Source: Phycisphaerales bacterium
GTDB lineage: Bacteria > Planctomycetota > Phycisphaerae > Phycisphaerales > UBA1924
Direction of reading: 5' to 3'
Assembly: GCA_029260435.1 (NCBI GenBank)
Contig: JAJDDG010000010.1
Coordinates: 30,981 to 94,980, forward strand
Length of the DNA stretch: 64,000 nt
In this document: piece after piece, positions 45,591-53,887 of the stretch
Layout of the letters: each line of letters begins with the position of its first letter
Position numbering within the stretch: position 1 is the stretch's first letter
Program-made: the position numbers and the translations under genes
Notes under the pieces: model-generated
The model's input: only the letters and a program-made list of their open reading frames with translations
Told to the model about the DNA's origin: nothing
Database searches by the model: none

Positions 45591-45989
45591 TCAGCAAACC
45601 GTCGCCAACAACTCGCCGCCCACACGCTCCTCGCGGCAACGCCGATCCGAGAGCACGCCCTTGGACGTCGAAACAATCGCCACACCCAGCCCCTGCATCA
45701 CCATGGGCAGGTCGTCCACCCTCCGGTAAACGCGGCACCCGGGTCGAGACGTACGCTTGATCTCGTTGATGATCGTCTCCCCGCGTGGGCCGTAGCGCAG
45801 CTTCACACGGATGTGCCCTTGGCGTCCGTCGTCGATGACGTCGAACCCGTCGATGTACCCCTCCTCCTGGAGGATCGACGCGACGCCCTGACAGACCTTG
45901 CTGTTCAGGCACTTGACGGTCTTGTCCCGGTTGCTCGCAGCATTGCGGATCCGGGTCAACATGTCGGCGATGGGATCGCTCATCGACAT
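45591..45989 (-). CDS. rpsH: 30S ribosomal protein S8
   Basis: A 132-residue S8 starting MSDPIADMLTRIRNA after the first two codons, with the C-terminal VSTSKGVLSDRRCREERVGG block typical of S8. It binds 16S rRNA helix 21. ATG occurs at residue 1 and residue 3, so either start is possible. The preceding 70-bp gap contains a 6-bp stem (GCGGGC with GCCCGC). Confidence 0.97.
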   Translation of the reverse strand: MSMSDPIADMLTRIRNAASNRDKTVKCLNSKVCQGVASILQEEGYIDGFDVIDDGRQGHIRVKLRYGPRGETIINEIKRTSRPGCRVYRRVDDLPMVMQGLGVAIVSTSKGVLSDRRCREERVGGELLATVC

Positions 45990-46059
45990 AGCTGTGTTCC
46001 ACTTTCTGTTACGCGGGCAACAGGCCGCCCGCCAAAAAACTCTGTCGTCGTTCTCATAC

Positions 46060-46245
46060 CTACCAGCTCGCCTTCCGCATGCCGGGCACCTTGCCCTGCA
46101 GCGCGAGTTCCCGCAGCACGATGCGGCTCACCCGGAACTTGCGGTACACACCACGCGCCCGACCGGTGATCTCGCACCGATACACCTTCCGGGTGCTGAA
46201 TTTCGGGACTCGTTTGCTCTTGGCGATCTGCGCTTTGGTTGCCAT
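46060..46245 (-). CDS. rpsZ: 30S ribosomal protein S14, type Z, zinc ligands lost
   Basis: A 61-residue S14 of the short (zinc) type by length and alignment: [17 protein letters not shown] at the N-terminus and [18 protein letters not shown] at the C-terminus. The four Cys of the zinc ribbon are reduced to one (C24); the others are T27, S40 and V43. The fold must therefore be held without zinc. Sequence and position between rpsH and rplE leave no doubt about identity. Confidence 0.94.
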   Translation of the reverse strand: MATKAQIAKSKRVPKFSTRKVYRCEITGRARGVYRKFRVSRIVLRELALQGKVPGMRKASW

Positions 46246-46261
46246 CAGTTACTCCCTTTCC

Positions 46262-46882
46262 TCACCCTTCGATCTTCTTCTTGAAAGGCATACCCAGCTC
46301 TTCCAGCACGAACCGGCTCACCTCGGCGTTCGAATTGCTGAACACCACATTGATATTCATCCCGTGCGTGAAGTTCGTCGAGGTCATATCGACCTCGGGG
46401 AACACCGCCTGCTCCGTCAGACCCATCGAGTAGCTGCCGCCCTTGTCGAACGACTTGACCGGCAGCCCGCGGAAGTCCTTGATGCGAGGCGTCGTCAGGT
46501 TGATCAGGCGATCCAGGAACGCCCACATCTTGTCACGACGCATCGTCACCATGTACGAAGAGGGCATCCCCTCACGCAGCTTGAAGTTCGACACCGACTT
46601 CTTCGCGTTGATCAGGATCGGCTTCTGACCCGACACCCTCGTCAGCGTCGTCACCACCGAATCCTTCGCGTTCGCCGCCAGCTTCCCGTTCTCCAGGTAC
46701 CGACCGACATTCACGTTCAGCACGATCTTCTCGAGCTTCGGGCGGCTCATCCGGTTCTTGAGGCCGAACTTCTCCGCCACCTTCCCCGCGATCTCGCTGT
46801 CGTACCTCTGCTGCAGGCGGGGCGGCGCACTCGGGGCGCTGGTCTCGCCGCCTTCGCTCTTCTTGTCGTTGTCCTTGGACAT
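46262..46882 (-). CDS. rplE: 50S ribosomal protein L5
   Basis: A 206-residue L5. The core (KLEKIVLNVNVG, GQKPILINAKKSVSNFKLREG) is standard; a charged N-terminal extension of about 25 residues (MSKDNDKKSEGG...) precedes it. ATG at 46882 is preferred over GTG at 46891 because an AGG box fits the former. L5 binds 5S rRNA and P-site tRNA. Confidence 0.96.
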   Translation of the reverse strand: MSKDNDKKSEGGETSAPSAPPRLQQRYDSEIAGKVAEKFGLKNRMSRPKLEKIVLNVNVGRYLENGKLAANAKDSVVTTLTRVSGQKPILINAKKSVSNFKLREGMPSSYMVTMRRDKMWAFLDRLINLTTPRIKDFRGLPVKSFDKGGSYSMGLTEQAVFPEVDMTSTNFTHGMNINVVFSNSNAEVSRFVLEELGMPFKKKIEG

Positions 46883-46930
46883 CGTTCGCACCTATCTGGG
46901 AGAGTGTGGGGGGCTGGTCGCCCCACCGGC

Positions 46931-47272
46931 TTACTTCTTCTTCGAACCCCGGACCACACCGAGTTCCTTGCCGCCACGAGCCGCGACACGGACCTTCGAC
47001 CCGTCCTTCTTTGTCTCGAACCGAACACGCGACGCCTTGCCATCGATGACCGGGCTCACGTTGCTGATATGGAACGAGCGATCAACCCGAACGCTCCCGC
47101 CCTGCGGATTGATCCGCGAAGGCTTGAGGTTCTTCATCACGCCCTCGATCCCCGCGCCGTGAACCACGACCCGGTCATCCTTGGGCATCACCCGCACCAC
47201 TTTCCCGGTCTTCCCTCGGAAGCGCCCGGACGTGATGATCACATCGTCGTTCTTTCGCACATGCGCTGGCAT
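46931..47272 (-). CDS. rplX: 50S ribosomal protein L24
   Basis: A 113-residue L24 with the KOW motif (NDDVIITSGRFRGKTGKVVRV) at the N-terminus. It helps start 50S assembly. Its ATG overlaps the rplN stop by 1 nt. The C-terminal Lys-rich end (RGSKKK) is normal for the family. Confidence 0.96.
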   Translation of the reverse strand: MPAHVRKNDDVIITSGRFRGKTGKVVRVMPKDDRVVVHGAGIEGVMKNLKPSRINPQGGSVRVDRSFHISNVSPVIDGKASRVRFETKKDGSKVRVAARGGKELGVVRGSKKK

Positions 47273-47658
47273 CACACCACCTCCGTCGCGAGCGACACGA
47301 TCTTCATGTACCCGCGGTCGCGGAGTTCGCGAGCCACGGCACCAAAGATGCGAGTGCCCTTCGGGTTGCCATCGGGATTGATCAGCACGACCGCCGCCTT
47401 GTCGAACCGGACATACGAGCCATCCGCTCGCCGAGTCGGGTACGCCGAACGGACGACAACCGCCCTCACCTTGTCGCCCGATTTGACGTCCGAACCGGGC
47501 AGCGCCTTCTTCACGCTGCAAACCACCAGATCGCCAACGCCCGCCGTACGACGAGTCTTTCTTCCGCGAGCGGTCGAACCACCCAGCACCCGGATGACGT
47601 ACGCCACCTTCGCGCCGGAGTTGTCCGCAACCTCGCATCGTGATTCCTGCTGAAGCAT
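47272..47658 (-). CDS. rplN: 50S ribosomal protein L14
   Basis: A 128-residue L14 with the invariant start [16 protein letters not shown] and the block [12 protein letters not shown]. It forms part of the intersubunit surface. It overlaps rplX by 1 nt. Confidence 0.97.
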   Translation of the reverse strand: MLQQESRCEVADNSGAKVAYVIRVLGGSTARGRKTRRTAGVGDLVVCSVKKALPGSDVKSGDKVRAVVVRSAYPTRRADGSYVRFDKAAVVLINPDGNPKGTRIFGAVARELRDRGYMKIVSLATEVV

Positions 47659-47737
47659 GGCCTGAACCTGTCACCTAAGAATCTGCATTCCAACCGAGCC
47701 GTCCCAACATAGGACGCGCCCACAACCGCCAAGGCTC

Positions 47738-48013
47738 TTACGAGCCATGGCCCTTCTCGACCACCCGGACAAGCTTCCAGGTCTTTGTCTTGCTCATCGG
47801 GCGGCACGGAGCCACCTCGACCTTGTCGCCCAGCGACGACTCATTGTTCTCGTCGTGTACACGCAGCACCGTCCGCTTGCGGAGGTACTTGCCGTACTTC
47901 GGGTGCTTCGCAAGGAACGCCACAACGACCTTCCGCGTCTTATCACCCTTGTCCGATTCGACAGTGCCGAGCACCGCGCCGCGGACCTTGTCCTTTGTAG
48001 CTGTCTCGCTCAT
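47738..48013 (-). CDS. rpsQ: 30S ribosomal protein S17
   Basis: A 91-residue S17. The OB-fold blocks [18 protein letters not shown] and [19 protein letters not shown] are typical, with [22 protein letters not shown] near the end. A primary 16S rRNA binder. It overlaps rpmC by 4 nt. Confidence 0.97.
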   Translation of the reverse strand: MSETATKDKVRGAVLGTVESDKGDKTRKVVVAFLAKHPKYGKYLRKRTVLRVHDENNESSLGDKVEVAPCRPMSKTKTWKLVRVVEKGHGS

Positions 48014-48219
48014 GCGTTCGCCCCTTGCGCCGCGGTCTCACGGGCACACTGCTCGGTGAGCAGCCGCGCAACCTCGCGCTTCGTCTTCTTGAACTGACTC
48101 GGGTCCTCGATCTTCTCCGTCACCGTCTGGCAACGCAGGTCGTAAATCCGTCGACGGAGGCGCACCAACTCAACGTCGATCTCCTCGTCGCTCATGCTCT
48201 TGATCTCAGCAGCGCTCAT
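48010..48219 (-). CDS. rpmC: 50S ribosomal protein L29
   Basis: A 69-residue helical protein ([29 protein letters not shown]) matching L29. It lies near the exit tunnel and contacts trigger factor and SRP. Position between rplP and rpsQ is standard. Confidence 0.95.
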   Translation of the reverse strand: MSAAEIKSMSDEEIDVELVRLRRRIYDLRCQTVTEKIEDPSQFKKTKREVARLLTEQCARETAAQGANA

Positions 48220-48253
48220 CGCGTCATCCTTCGAACCGGGCAGTGCCCATTTA

Positions 48254-48673
48254 TCACACAGTCAACCGTCGACCGACAAACCGGCAACGGACCGGCATCT
48301 TCATCGCGATACGAGCAAACGTCTGCTTCGCATCTTCTTCGCTCACACCCGCGATCTCGAACAGCATCGTCCCGGGTTTTACTCGTGCGGCCCAGTAGTC
48401 CACGTCCGCCTTGCCCTTACCCATCCGCTGTTCGAGAGGCTTCTTCGACACCGGCTTGTCAGGAAACACGCGGATGTAGATCTTGCCGCGACGCTTCAGG
48501 AAGTGCTGCGCCGCGATACGACCAGCTTCAATCTGCCGAGCCGTCAGCCAGACACCCTCCAGCGCCTGCAGGCCGTAGTCACCGAAGGCAACATAGTTTC
48601 CCTTCGTCGCCTTCCGGTCGCGACCGCGTCGCATCTCCTTGCGGAACTTCACCCTTTTGGGCATACGGGGCAT
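48254..48673 (-). CDS. rplP: 50S ribosomal protein L16
   Basis: A 139-residue L16. The N-terminus MPRMPKRVKFRKEMRR and the block FGDYGLQALEGVWLTARQIEAGR are diagnostic, with FPDKPVSKKPLEQRMGKGKADV following. It orders the A-site of the 50S subunit. Confidence 0.97.
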   Translation of the reverse strand: MPRMPKRVKFRKEMRRGRDRKATKGNYVAFGDYGLQALEGVWLTARQIEAGRIAAQHFLKRRGKIYIRVFPDKPVSKKPLEQRMGKGKADVDYWAARVKPGTMLFEIAGVSEEDAKQTFARIAMKMPVRCRFVGRRLTV

Positions 48674-48744
48674 GGTGCGTCGTCCTCTCGTTCACTCAAG
48701 CCGCCCGGAACATCCGAGCGGGAATCAATCTCAAACCAATCCGA

Positions 48745-49449
48745 TTACCTGCGGCCTCGCGCACGAGCCCGACCGCCAGCGGCCGTCGTCTCGATGTCGT
48801 CCTCGCCGCTCTCGCTGTACTCACCCTTGTAGACCCAGCACTTCACACCGATCGTCCCGTACGTCGTGAACGACTGGGCGAAGCCGTAGTCGATATGCGC
48901 CTGGAGCGAACTCAAAGGCATCGACCCGAGCCGCGTGTCCAGACGCCGACTCATCTCGGCACCGCCAAGACGACCAGCAAGCAGCAAGCGGACACCCTGT
49001 GCCCCCGCCTGCATCGTGCCTTCCGCACGCATCTTCACGATGCGCCGGTAGCTCGCACGTTTCTTGAGTTGCTCGGCAATGCCCTCCGCAACAAGCTGCG
49101 CATCCATGTCCGGGTTCTTGATCTCGACAATGCTCAGCGAGACCGACCGGCCCGTCATGTACTGCAATTCCTGCGTCAGGCGATCGACCTCGGCGCCCTT
49201 CGGGCCGATGACCAGCCCAGGACGGGCGGTCTTGATGATCACTTTCAGCTCTGTACGCGTCCGCTCGATGTGGATGTCCGACACCGCCGCGAACGGGGGC
49301 GTGCGGTTCAACCGCTTGTCAACGAACTCGCGGATCTTGAAGTCCTCGACGAGCAGGCTGCCGTACAACGCCTTGGGCGCGTACCACCGACTCTTGTGGA
49401 CCTCTGTGATCCCGACGCGAAAACCGTATGGGTGAACTTTCTGTCCCAT
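48745..49449 (-). CDS. rpsC: 30S ribosomal protein S3
   Basis: A 234-residue S3. It starts MGQKVHPYGFRVGITEVHKSRW and has a KH domain with VIGPKGAEVDRL, and the C-terminal domain block ASYRRIVKMRAEGTMQAG. S3 guards the mRNA entry channel. Its start overlaps the rplV stop by 1 nt. Confidence 0.97.
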   Translation of the reverse strand: MGQKVHPYGFRVGITEVHKSRWYAPKALYGSLLVEDFKIREFVDKRLNRTPPFAAVSDIHIERTRTELKVIIKTARPGLVIGPKGAEVDRLTQELQYMTGRSVSLSIVEIKNPDMDAQLVAEGIAEQLKKRASYRRIVKMRAEGTMQAGAQGVRLLLAGRLGGAEMSRRLDTRLGSMPLSSLQAHIDYGFAQSFTTYGTIGVKCWVYKGEYSESGEDDIETTAAGGRARARGRR

Positions 49450-50000
49450 TAGCCAGCTTCCTCCACGCTCACCGTGATATGGCTTGTCTTCTTCTGGATC
49501 GGGTGCGCCCGACCGCGGTCCTTCGGCTGGAACCGCTTGATAATCATCCCTGCATCCACCTTCGCTTCAGACACGATCAGACGCGACACATCCGCGTCGG
49601 CGCCCTCCGCATCCGCAATCGCCGCGTCCAACGCCTTGCGAGCCATCACCGCAGCACGCTTGGGGCTGAACTCCAGCATCGACAGCGCGTCATCGACGCG
49701 GTGCCCGCGGATCATGTCGATCACGAGCCGCGCCTTCTGCGGGCTCGAACGAACCCACCGCGCCTGGCTTGTGAACTTCGCCAGATCCTTGGCATGGCAT
49801 CCCATCGCCTCACCCATGGCTTCGATCTCACCCGCCCGCGCAACCGGAAGATTCCGCCCCGCGAGCCAGTTCTTGACCTTCTTCGTAGCGAGCTTCTGCT
49901 GCTTCTCGCTCGGGCCGCCAGCGATCGCAGAGGATAGATCCTCGGCGCTGACGCCCGACTCTTCCATCCGCTCGCGTAGTTTTTGATCGTTGATCTTCAC
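49449..50000 (-). CDS. rplV: 50S ribosomal protein L22 with N-terminal HTH-like extension
   Basis: A 183-residue protein whose last 108 residues are L22 (SSPQKARLVIDMIRG, the beta-hairpin block, and QKKTSHITVSVEE). The first 74 residues are extra. They read like a helix-turn-helix domain of XRE style (KLRERMEESGVSAEDLSSAI, then KKVKNWLAGRNLP, which is close to the recognition and turn segment of XRE repressors). The reading frame is continuous and the start has no closer ATG at the L22 core. L22 lines the exit tunnel; the extension could bind rRNA, DNA or mRNA and may be regulatory. Function of the extension is unknown. Confidence 0.93.
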   Translation of the reverse strand: MKINDQKLRERMEESGVSAEDLSSAIAGGPSEKQQKLATKKVKNWLAGRNLPVARAGEIEAMGEAMGCHAKDLAKFTSQARWVRSSPQKARLVIDMIRGHRVDDALSMLEFSPKRAAVMARKALDAAIADAEGADADVSRLIVSEAKVDAGMIIKRFQPKDRGRAHPIQKKTSHITVSVEEAG

Positions 50001-50033
50001 GGCTGTGAATCCTTCAGTGCCTCTCGCCTGGGC

Positions 50034-50318
50034 TTATCGCCCGGACTTGACGCCTTCCTTCTTATTCGTGTGACCGCGGAACGTGCGGGTCGGGCTGAAC
50101 TCACCCAGCTTGTGACCCACCATGTCCTCGGTAACAAACACGTCGTTGAAAACCCGCCCGTTGTGCACCTTGAACGTGTGCCCGACAAACTCGGGAACGA
50201 TCGTGCACGCCCGCGACCATGTCTTCATGGGATCGCGCTTGCTCTGCTCGTTCATCTTCTCCACCTTCAGGTAGAGCCTTTCGTCCACGTACGGACCTTT
50301 TTTCAGACTGCGTGCCAT
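50034..50318 (-). CDS. rpsS: 30S ribosomal protein S19
   Basis: A 94-residue S19. It starts [23 protein letters not shown] and has the block [22 protein letters not shown] with [17 protein letters not shown]. It pairs with S13 in the 30S head. Confidence 0.97.
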   Translation of the reverse strand: MARSLKKGPYVDERLYLKVEKMNEQSKRDPMKTWSRACTIVPEFVGHTFKVHNGRVFNDVFVTEDMVGHKLGEFSPTRTFRGHTNKKEGVKSGR

Positions 50319-50338
50319 CTATCCAATCCTCGAACGAG

Positions 50339-51193
50339 TTACTTTAACTGCCCGTAACGCTTGCTCTTGCGACGCCTGATAATCAACTGTTCCGAATACT
50401 GCTTGCGGTTGCGTGTGCTCCCGCCCTTCGACAGAACACCCGACTTGCTCGCCGGGGCGCGGTTGCCCTTCGAGCGACCCTCGCCACCACCCAGCGGGTG
50501 CGCGTGGTGGGCCATCGCCACACCGCGTGTCTTCGGACGACGCCCCAGGTGACGGCTCTTGCCCGCCTTGCCCAACCGACGCTGCGAGTGATCCGAGTTC
50601 CCGACAACGCCGATTGTCGCCCGACACTCCACACTCACCCGACGCAACTCGCCGGAAGGCAGCACCAAAGTCGCGAACTTGCCCTCGCGGTTGCTCAACC
50701 GAGCGCTCGAACCCGCCGAGCGACACATCTGTGCGCCCTTGCCGGGCTGCAACTCGATGCAGTGCACATCCAATCCCGTCGGAATGTGCTTGATCTTCAT
50801 GCAGTTGCCGGGCTTCGGCTCGATGGCCGAATCAGATGTCAGCACACTGTCACCGTCGTTAAGACCCTTCGGCGCGGGGATGTACCGCTTTACGTCGTCC
50901 TGGTACTGCACCAACGCGATGTGGCACGAGCGGTTCGGGTCGTACTCGATCCCGATCACCTCTCCGGGGATATCCACACGATCAGCGCGACGGAAATCGA
51001 TCTTCCTGTACATCCGCTTGTGACCACCGCCACGACCACGCACCGTGATCTTGCCGTGGTTGTTCCGACCACCGTTCTTCGTGATCGGCTCGGTCAGCGA
51101 CTTCTCGGGCTTCTTCTTCGTCACCTCGGCGTGAATATTCACCGAGGCGTTGCGTCGCCCTGCGCTGGTTGGTTTGTAGACGCGAATCGGCAT
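50339..51193 (-). CDS. rplB: 50S ribosomal protein L2
   Basis: A 284-residue L2. The N-terminus MPIRVYKPTSAGRRNAS, the block GRNNHGKITVRGRGGGHKR, and the C-terminal RGVAMAHHAHPLGGGEGRSKG with the conserved His are diagnostic. L2 lies at the peptidyl-transferase centre and subunit interface. Confidence 0.97.
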   Translation of the reverse strand: MPIRVYKPTSAGRRNASVNIHAEVTKKKPEKSLTEPITKNGGRNNHGKITVRGRGGGHKRMYRKIDFRRADRVDIPGEVIGIEYDPNRSCHIALVQYQDDVKRYIPAPKGLNDGDSVLTSDSAIEPKPGNCMKIKHIPTGLDVHCIELQPGKGAQMCRSAGSSARLSNREGKFATLVLPSGELRRVSVECRATIGVVGNSDHSQRRLGKAGKSRHLGRRPKTRGVAMAHHAHPLGGGEGRSKGNRAPASKSGVLSKGGSTRNRKQYSEQLIIRRRKSKRYGQLK

Positions 51194-51222
51194 CTCTTAC
51201 TCCGCTTCTCTTTCCCAGTGCC

Positions 51223-51501
51223 TCAGAACAACTCGATGCGATCGTCAGGATGAACCCGCACGATCGCCCGCTTCGTAGTTTTACCCGGGACATACCCATA
51301 CTTCATGCGGCGCGTCCGCGCCTTGCGATTATGGGTCGCCACACCGACGACGCGAACCTTGTACAGATCCTCGATCGCCTTCTTGATCTCGTCTTTACTC
51401 GCCGTGCGTTCAACGAGGAACCCGTACCGGTTGAACTCGTTGGACGCGAACGTGTGCTTCTCGGTGAGAAGCGGCTTCTTGATCACGTAGATCGATTCCA
51501 T
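51223..51501 (-). CDS. rplW: 50S ribosomal protein L23
   Basis: A 92-residue L23. The start IYVIKKPLLTEKH and block KVRVVGVATHNRKARTRRMKYG are typical. It is the main ribosomal dock for trigger factor and SRP at the tunnel exit. Its ATG overlaps the rplD stop by 1 nt, so an in-frame start 21 codons upstream is rejected. Confidence 0.97.
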   Translation of the reverse strand: MESIYVIKKPLLTEKHTFASNEFNRYGFLVERTASKDEIKKAIEDLYKVRVVGVATHNRKARTRRMKYGYVPGKTTKRAIVRVHPDDRIELF

Positions 51502-52169
51502 CACGCCACCTCCTGACCACGCTTCACGCTCTTGTCCGTCTTCGCGCTCGGGCCGTTGATCCACGCCTCAAGATCACCCTTCGAGATCACCAGGAACCGA
51601 TGGTTCAGCATCTCGAAACAGGTCATCGAGGTCGAATCGCACACCGAAACCCGATCCAGGTTCCGAGCGCTCAGCCCCGCGTTCATGTTCTTCGGATCCA
51701 CCGCGATAAGACAGGTTCGGTTGATCGCGCAGCTCGCGAGCATCTTCCGGAACAAGCTGGTCGATGGCACCTTGAAGTTCAGGTCATCGATGACCTTCAC
51801 CTCGTTATCAATGAGCTTGGCGAGCAGCGCGTTGCGGTTCGCACGCCGACGCATCTTGATCGGCATGTCCTGCCGGAAATCCTCGCGCTTACGTCGCTTG
51901 GCGAAAATGACACCGCCGCCCCTGCGGATACCCGTCCTGCGGTTACCCACACGAGCGTTGCCCGTGCCCTTCTGCTTAAAAAGCTTGCGCGTCGAGCCAT
52001 CAACATCGGACCGCCCCTTGGTCCGCGCCGAGCCCTGACGCTTGTTCGCGTGATAGCGAACAAATGCCTGCTTGATGAGCGCCGGATTCACCTCGCCGCC
52101 GAGAGCTGCCTCGTCGACCGAGATCTTGCCGACCTCTTTGCCGTTCTTATCTAAGACGGGAACTTCCAT
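51501..52169 (-). CDS. rplD: 50S ribosomal protein L4
   Basis: A 222-residue L4. It shows the tunnel loop RKLFKQKGTGNARVGNRRTGIRRGGGVIF and the C-terminal block characteristic of L4. In E. coli L4 represses its own operon through the S10 leader. It is separated from rplC by an unusual 238-bp gap holding two strong hairpins. Confidence 0.97.
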   Translation of the reverse strand: MEVPVLDKNGKEVGKISVDEAALGGEVNPALIKQAFVRYHANKRQGSARTKGRSDVDGSTRKLFKQKGTGNARVGNRRTGIRRGGGVIFAKRRKREDFRQDMPIKMRRRANRNALLAKLIDNEVKVIDDLNFKVPSTSLFRKMLASCAINRTCLIAVDPKNMNAGLSARNLDRVSVCDSTSMTCFEMLNHRFLVISKGDLEAWINGPSAKTDKSVKRGQEVA

Positions 52170-52407
52170 CTGAAGTAAACCTCGTCGTGCGCCTCCGGGC
52201 TCCCGCCGCCGCTCGACCTTCGAGCGGAACTATCGGCTTCTGCCCCTCGCCTCGATCGGCCGTGTCCCTGTAACTCAGTGGGACACACCGACTTCAACTC
52301 GGCACATCGTGCTCCTGCTGATGTTGCCCCGTGGTTTCCGGTTCCGTCCGGACCTGCGAAGCCCAGTGACCCGGATCAAACCGAACCACCAGTAAAAAAT
52401 CTACCGT
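52170..52407 (-). promoter_or_regulatory. structured 238-bp gap between rplC and rplD (candidate regulatory RNA)
   Basis: The gap contains two perfect inverted repeats on the transcribed strand. One is GTGTCCC with GGGACAC (52262-52286, 11-nt loop), and the other CCGCTCGA with TCGAGCGG (52209-52227, 3-nt loop). Neither is followed by a T run, so they are not simple terminators. A T6 tract (plus-strand A run 52394-52399) follows the rplC stop. Neighbouring gaps in this operon are much smaller. A control site for L4 or a processing site is possible. Confidence 0.5.
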
Positions 52408-53094
52408 CTACGCACCCAGCGCTTCCTTCTGCTTCCGAGCCTTCGGCCGGTACAGCCGCGGGGGCGTCTTGATCTCAAGAATGCCCTTGTTCGGACCCGG
52501 CACCGGACCCTTCACAAGCAGCAATCCCTCATCCGCGATCACCCGAATCACATCGAGCGAACGAACTGTGATGTTCTTGTTCCCCATCTGCCCCGCCATC
52601 TTCTTGCCCTTCTTCACCTTCGGGCCGGTGCCAAGGTTCGTCGCGTGACCGCCGATCGAACCGGGCGAACGATGCTTGCGCTCCACACCGTGGCTCGCTT
52701 CGAGCCCGCGGAAGTTGTGCCGCTTCATCGATCCCTGGAACCCCTTGCCCTTGCTCACCCCACGGACATCAACGAACGCGAGATCCGCGATCGCGTCAAC
52801 CTTCAAGACCTGCCCCAGCTCGTAATCACTCGCGTCATCGACGCGGAATTCAACGTGCCGGCGCTTCGGACTTGTACCCGCCTTCGCGTCGTGACCGATG
52901 AGCTGCATCGTCGAACGACGAGCCTTCACATCATCGAACCCGATCTGCACCCCGTTGTACCCGTCCGTTTCCTCGGTCTTCACCTGCGTCACGATACAGG
53001 GCCCAACGCGCAGCACGGTCACGGGCACACTAATGCCCTCGTCCGTGAATACCCGCGTCATCCCGAGCTTTGTGCCCAGAAGTGTCAGACCCAT
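52408..53094 (-). CDS. rplC: 50S ribosomal protein L3
   Basis: A 228-residue L3. The start MGLTLLGTKLGMTRVFTDEG and the block GFQGSMKRHNFRGLEASHGVERKHRSPGSIGG are diagnostic, as is MGNKNITVRSLDVIRV. It binds 23S rRNA early in 50S assembly. The ATG is preferred over an in-frame start 29 codons upstream because the family begins here. Confidence 0.97.
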   Translation of the reverse strand: MGLTLLGTKLGMTRVFTDEGISVPVTVLRVGPCIVTQVKTEETDGYNGVQIGFDDVKARRSTMQLIGHDAKAGTSPKRRHVEFRVDDASDYELGQVLKVDAIADLAFVDVRGVSKGKGFQGSMKRHNFRGLEASHGVERKHRSPGSIGGHATNLGTGPKVKKGKKMAGQMGNKNITVRSLDVIRVIADEGLLLVKGPVPGPNKGILEIKTPPRLYRPKARKQKEALGA

Positions 53095-53215
53095 CGTTCC
53101 ATTCCTTTCGCTGCACCAGTGCCGCACACTGCGGAAACCGGCTGCCCTTCCCGGGCCGATTCGTGGCTCGTTCAGCGACACGCCAAACCCCAGAGGAACC
53201 GTAGAAACCTGATTG

Positions 53216-53246
53216 AAAAAGCCGGCCCTTCTTCCGAAGAGCCGGC
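53216..53246 (-). terminator. strong intrinsic terminator between rpsJ and rplC
   Basis: On the minus strand an 11-bp stem (GCCGGCTCTTC with GAAGGGCCGGC, one G-U pair) closes a GGAA loop and is followed directly by TTTTTC. It lies 15 nt after the rpsJ stop and 120 nt before the rplC start, so it should separate or attenuate transcription within the S10 operon. Confidence 0.9.
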
Positions 53247-53260
53247 CTTGAATTGCTGCG

Positions 53261-53569
53261 TTACGCCTTGATCTTCACAAAGACACCGGCGGGGATCACG
53301 AGTCGGTTCAGCGCTTCAACAGTCCGCGCGTTCGGCTCCGTGATATCAATGATCCGCTTATGCGTACGGATCTCGAACTGCTCACGAGACTTCTTGTCGA
53401 TAAACGGGCCGCGCAACACGGTATAACGCTCGATCCGCGTCGGCAACGGGATCGGACCCGAGACCTTGGCGCTCGTGCGTTTCGCGTGATCGACGATCTC
53501 CTTGGCAGACGCATCTAACGCCTGGTGATCGTACGCTTCCATCCGGATTCTGATTTTGCCGCCGCTCAT
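53261..53569 (-). CDS. rpsJ: 30S ribosomal protein S10
   Basis: A 102-residue S10 ([21 protein letters not shown], then [20 protein letters not shown], ending [12 protein letters not shown]). It is a tRNA-binding-site protein of the 30S head and also NusE, a partner in antitermination. GAGG lies shortly before the ATG. A terminator follows it at once, an unusual place, since it normally heads one long S10 operon. Confidence 0.96.
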   Translation of the reverse strand: MSGGKIRIRMEAYDHQALDASAKEIVDHAKRTSAKVSGPIPLPTRIERYTVLRGPFIDKKSREQFEIRTHKRIIDITEPNARTVEALNRLVIPAGVFVKIKA

Positions 53570-53887
53570 GGAGCCTCGGAACTATGAGGTATACGTCTTG
53601 TCCAACACGATCAGAGCAGACAGAAATCAACCCGCTCCTGCGTAAGTCCTTTGAGAGACCCACGCCGGAGCCGCGATCCATCGCTGCCCCGCTCTGATCT
53701 ACGAATCTCGCCCCAGCTGCCGCCAAGGTCGAGCCGCGAAGGATAACCATCCCTCCGTGGGTGTCAACTCAGGCAATCACTCATCTTCAACCGTCCACTT
53801 GAGAGACCCCACCCACCTCGCCGATCCATACCTGGTCGCTCCCCCCAAGCGAACTACAATCACCGAGATCACCCGAAGGAGGGATCG
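53570..53887. other. 318-bp divergent region between rpsJ and a secreted-protein gene
   Basis: It must hold the promoter of rpsJ on the minus strand. A near-consensus box TATACC is seen on the minus strand, but no good -35 box is 17 nt upstream. On the plus strand AAGGAGG lies 7 nt before the ATG at 53888. No gene fits here. Confidence 0.5.

Noticed and set aside
44790..46169. A 459-codon open frame on the plus strand over rplR, rplF and rpsH
   Set aside because: Antisense shadow of recognised ribosomal genes, with Arg/His/Pro-rich composition and no domain.
46079..47653. A 524-codon open frame on the plus strand over rpsZ, rplE, rplX and rplN
   Set aside because: Antisense shadow; the minus-strand proteins are beyond doubt.
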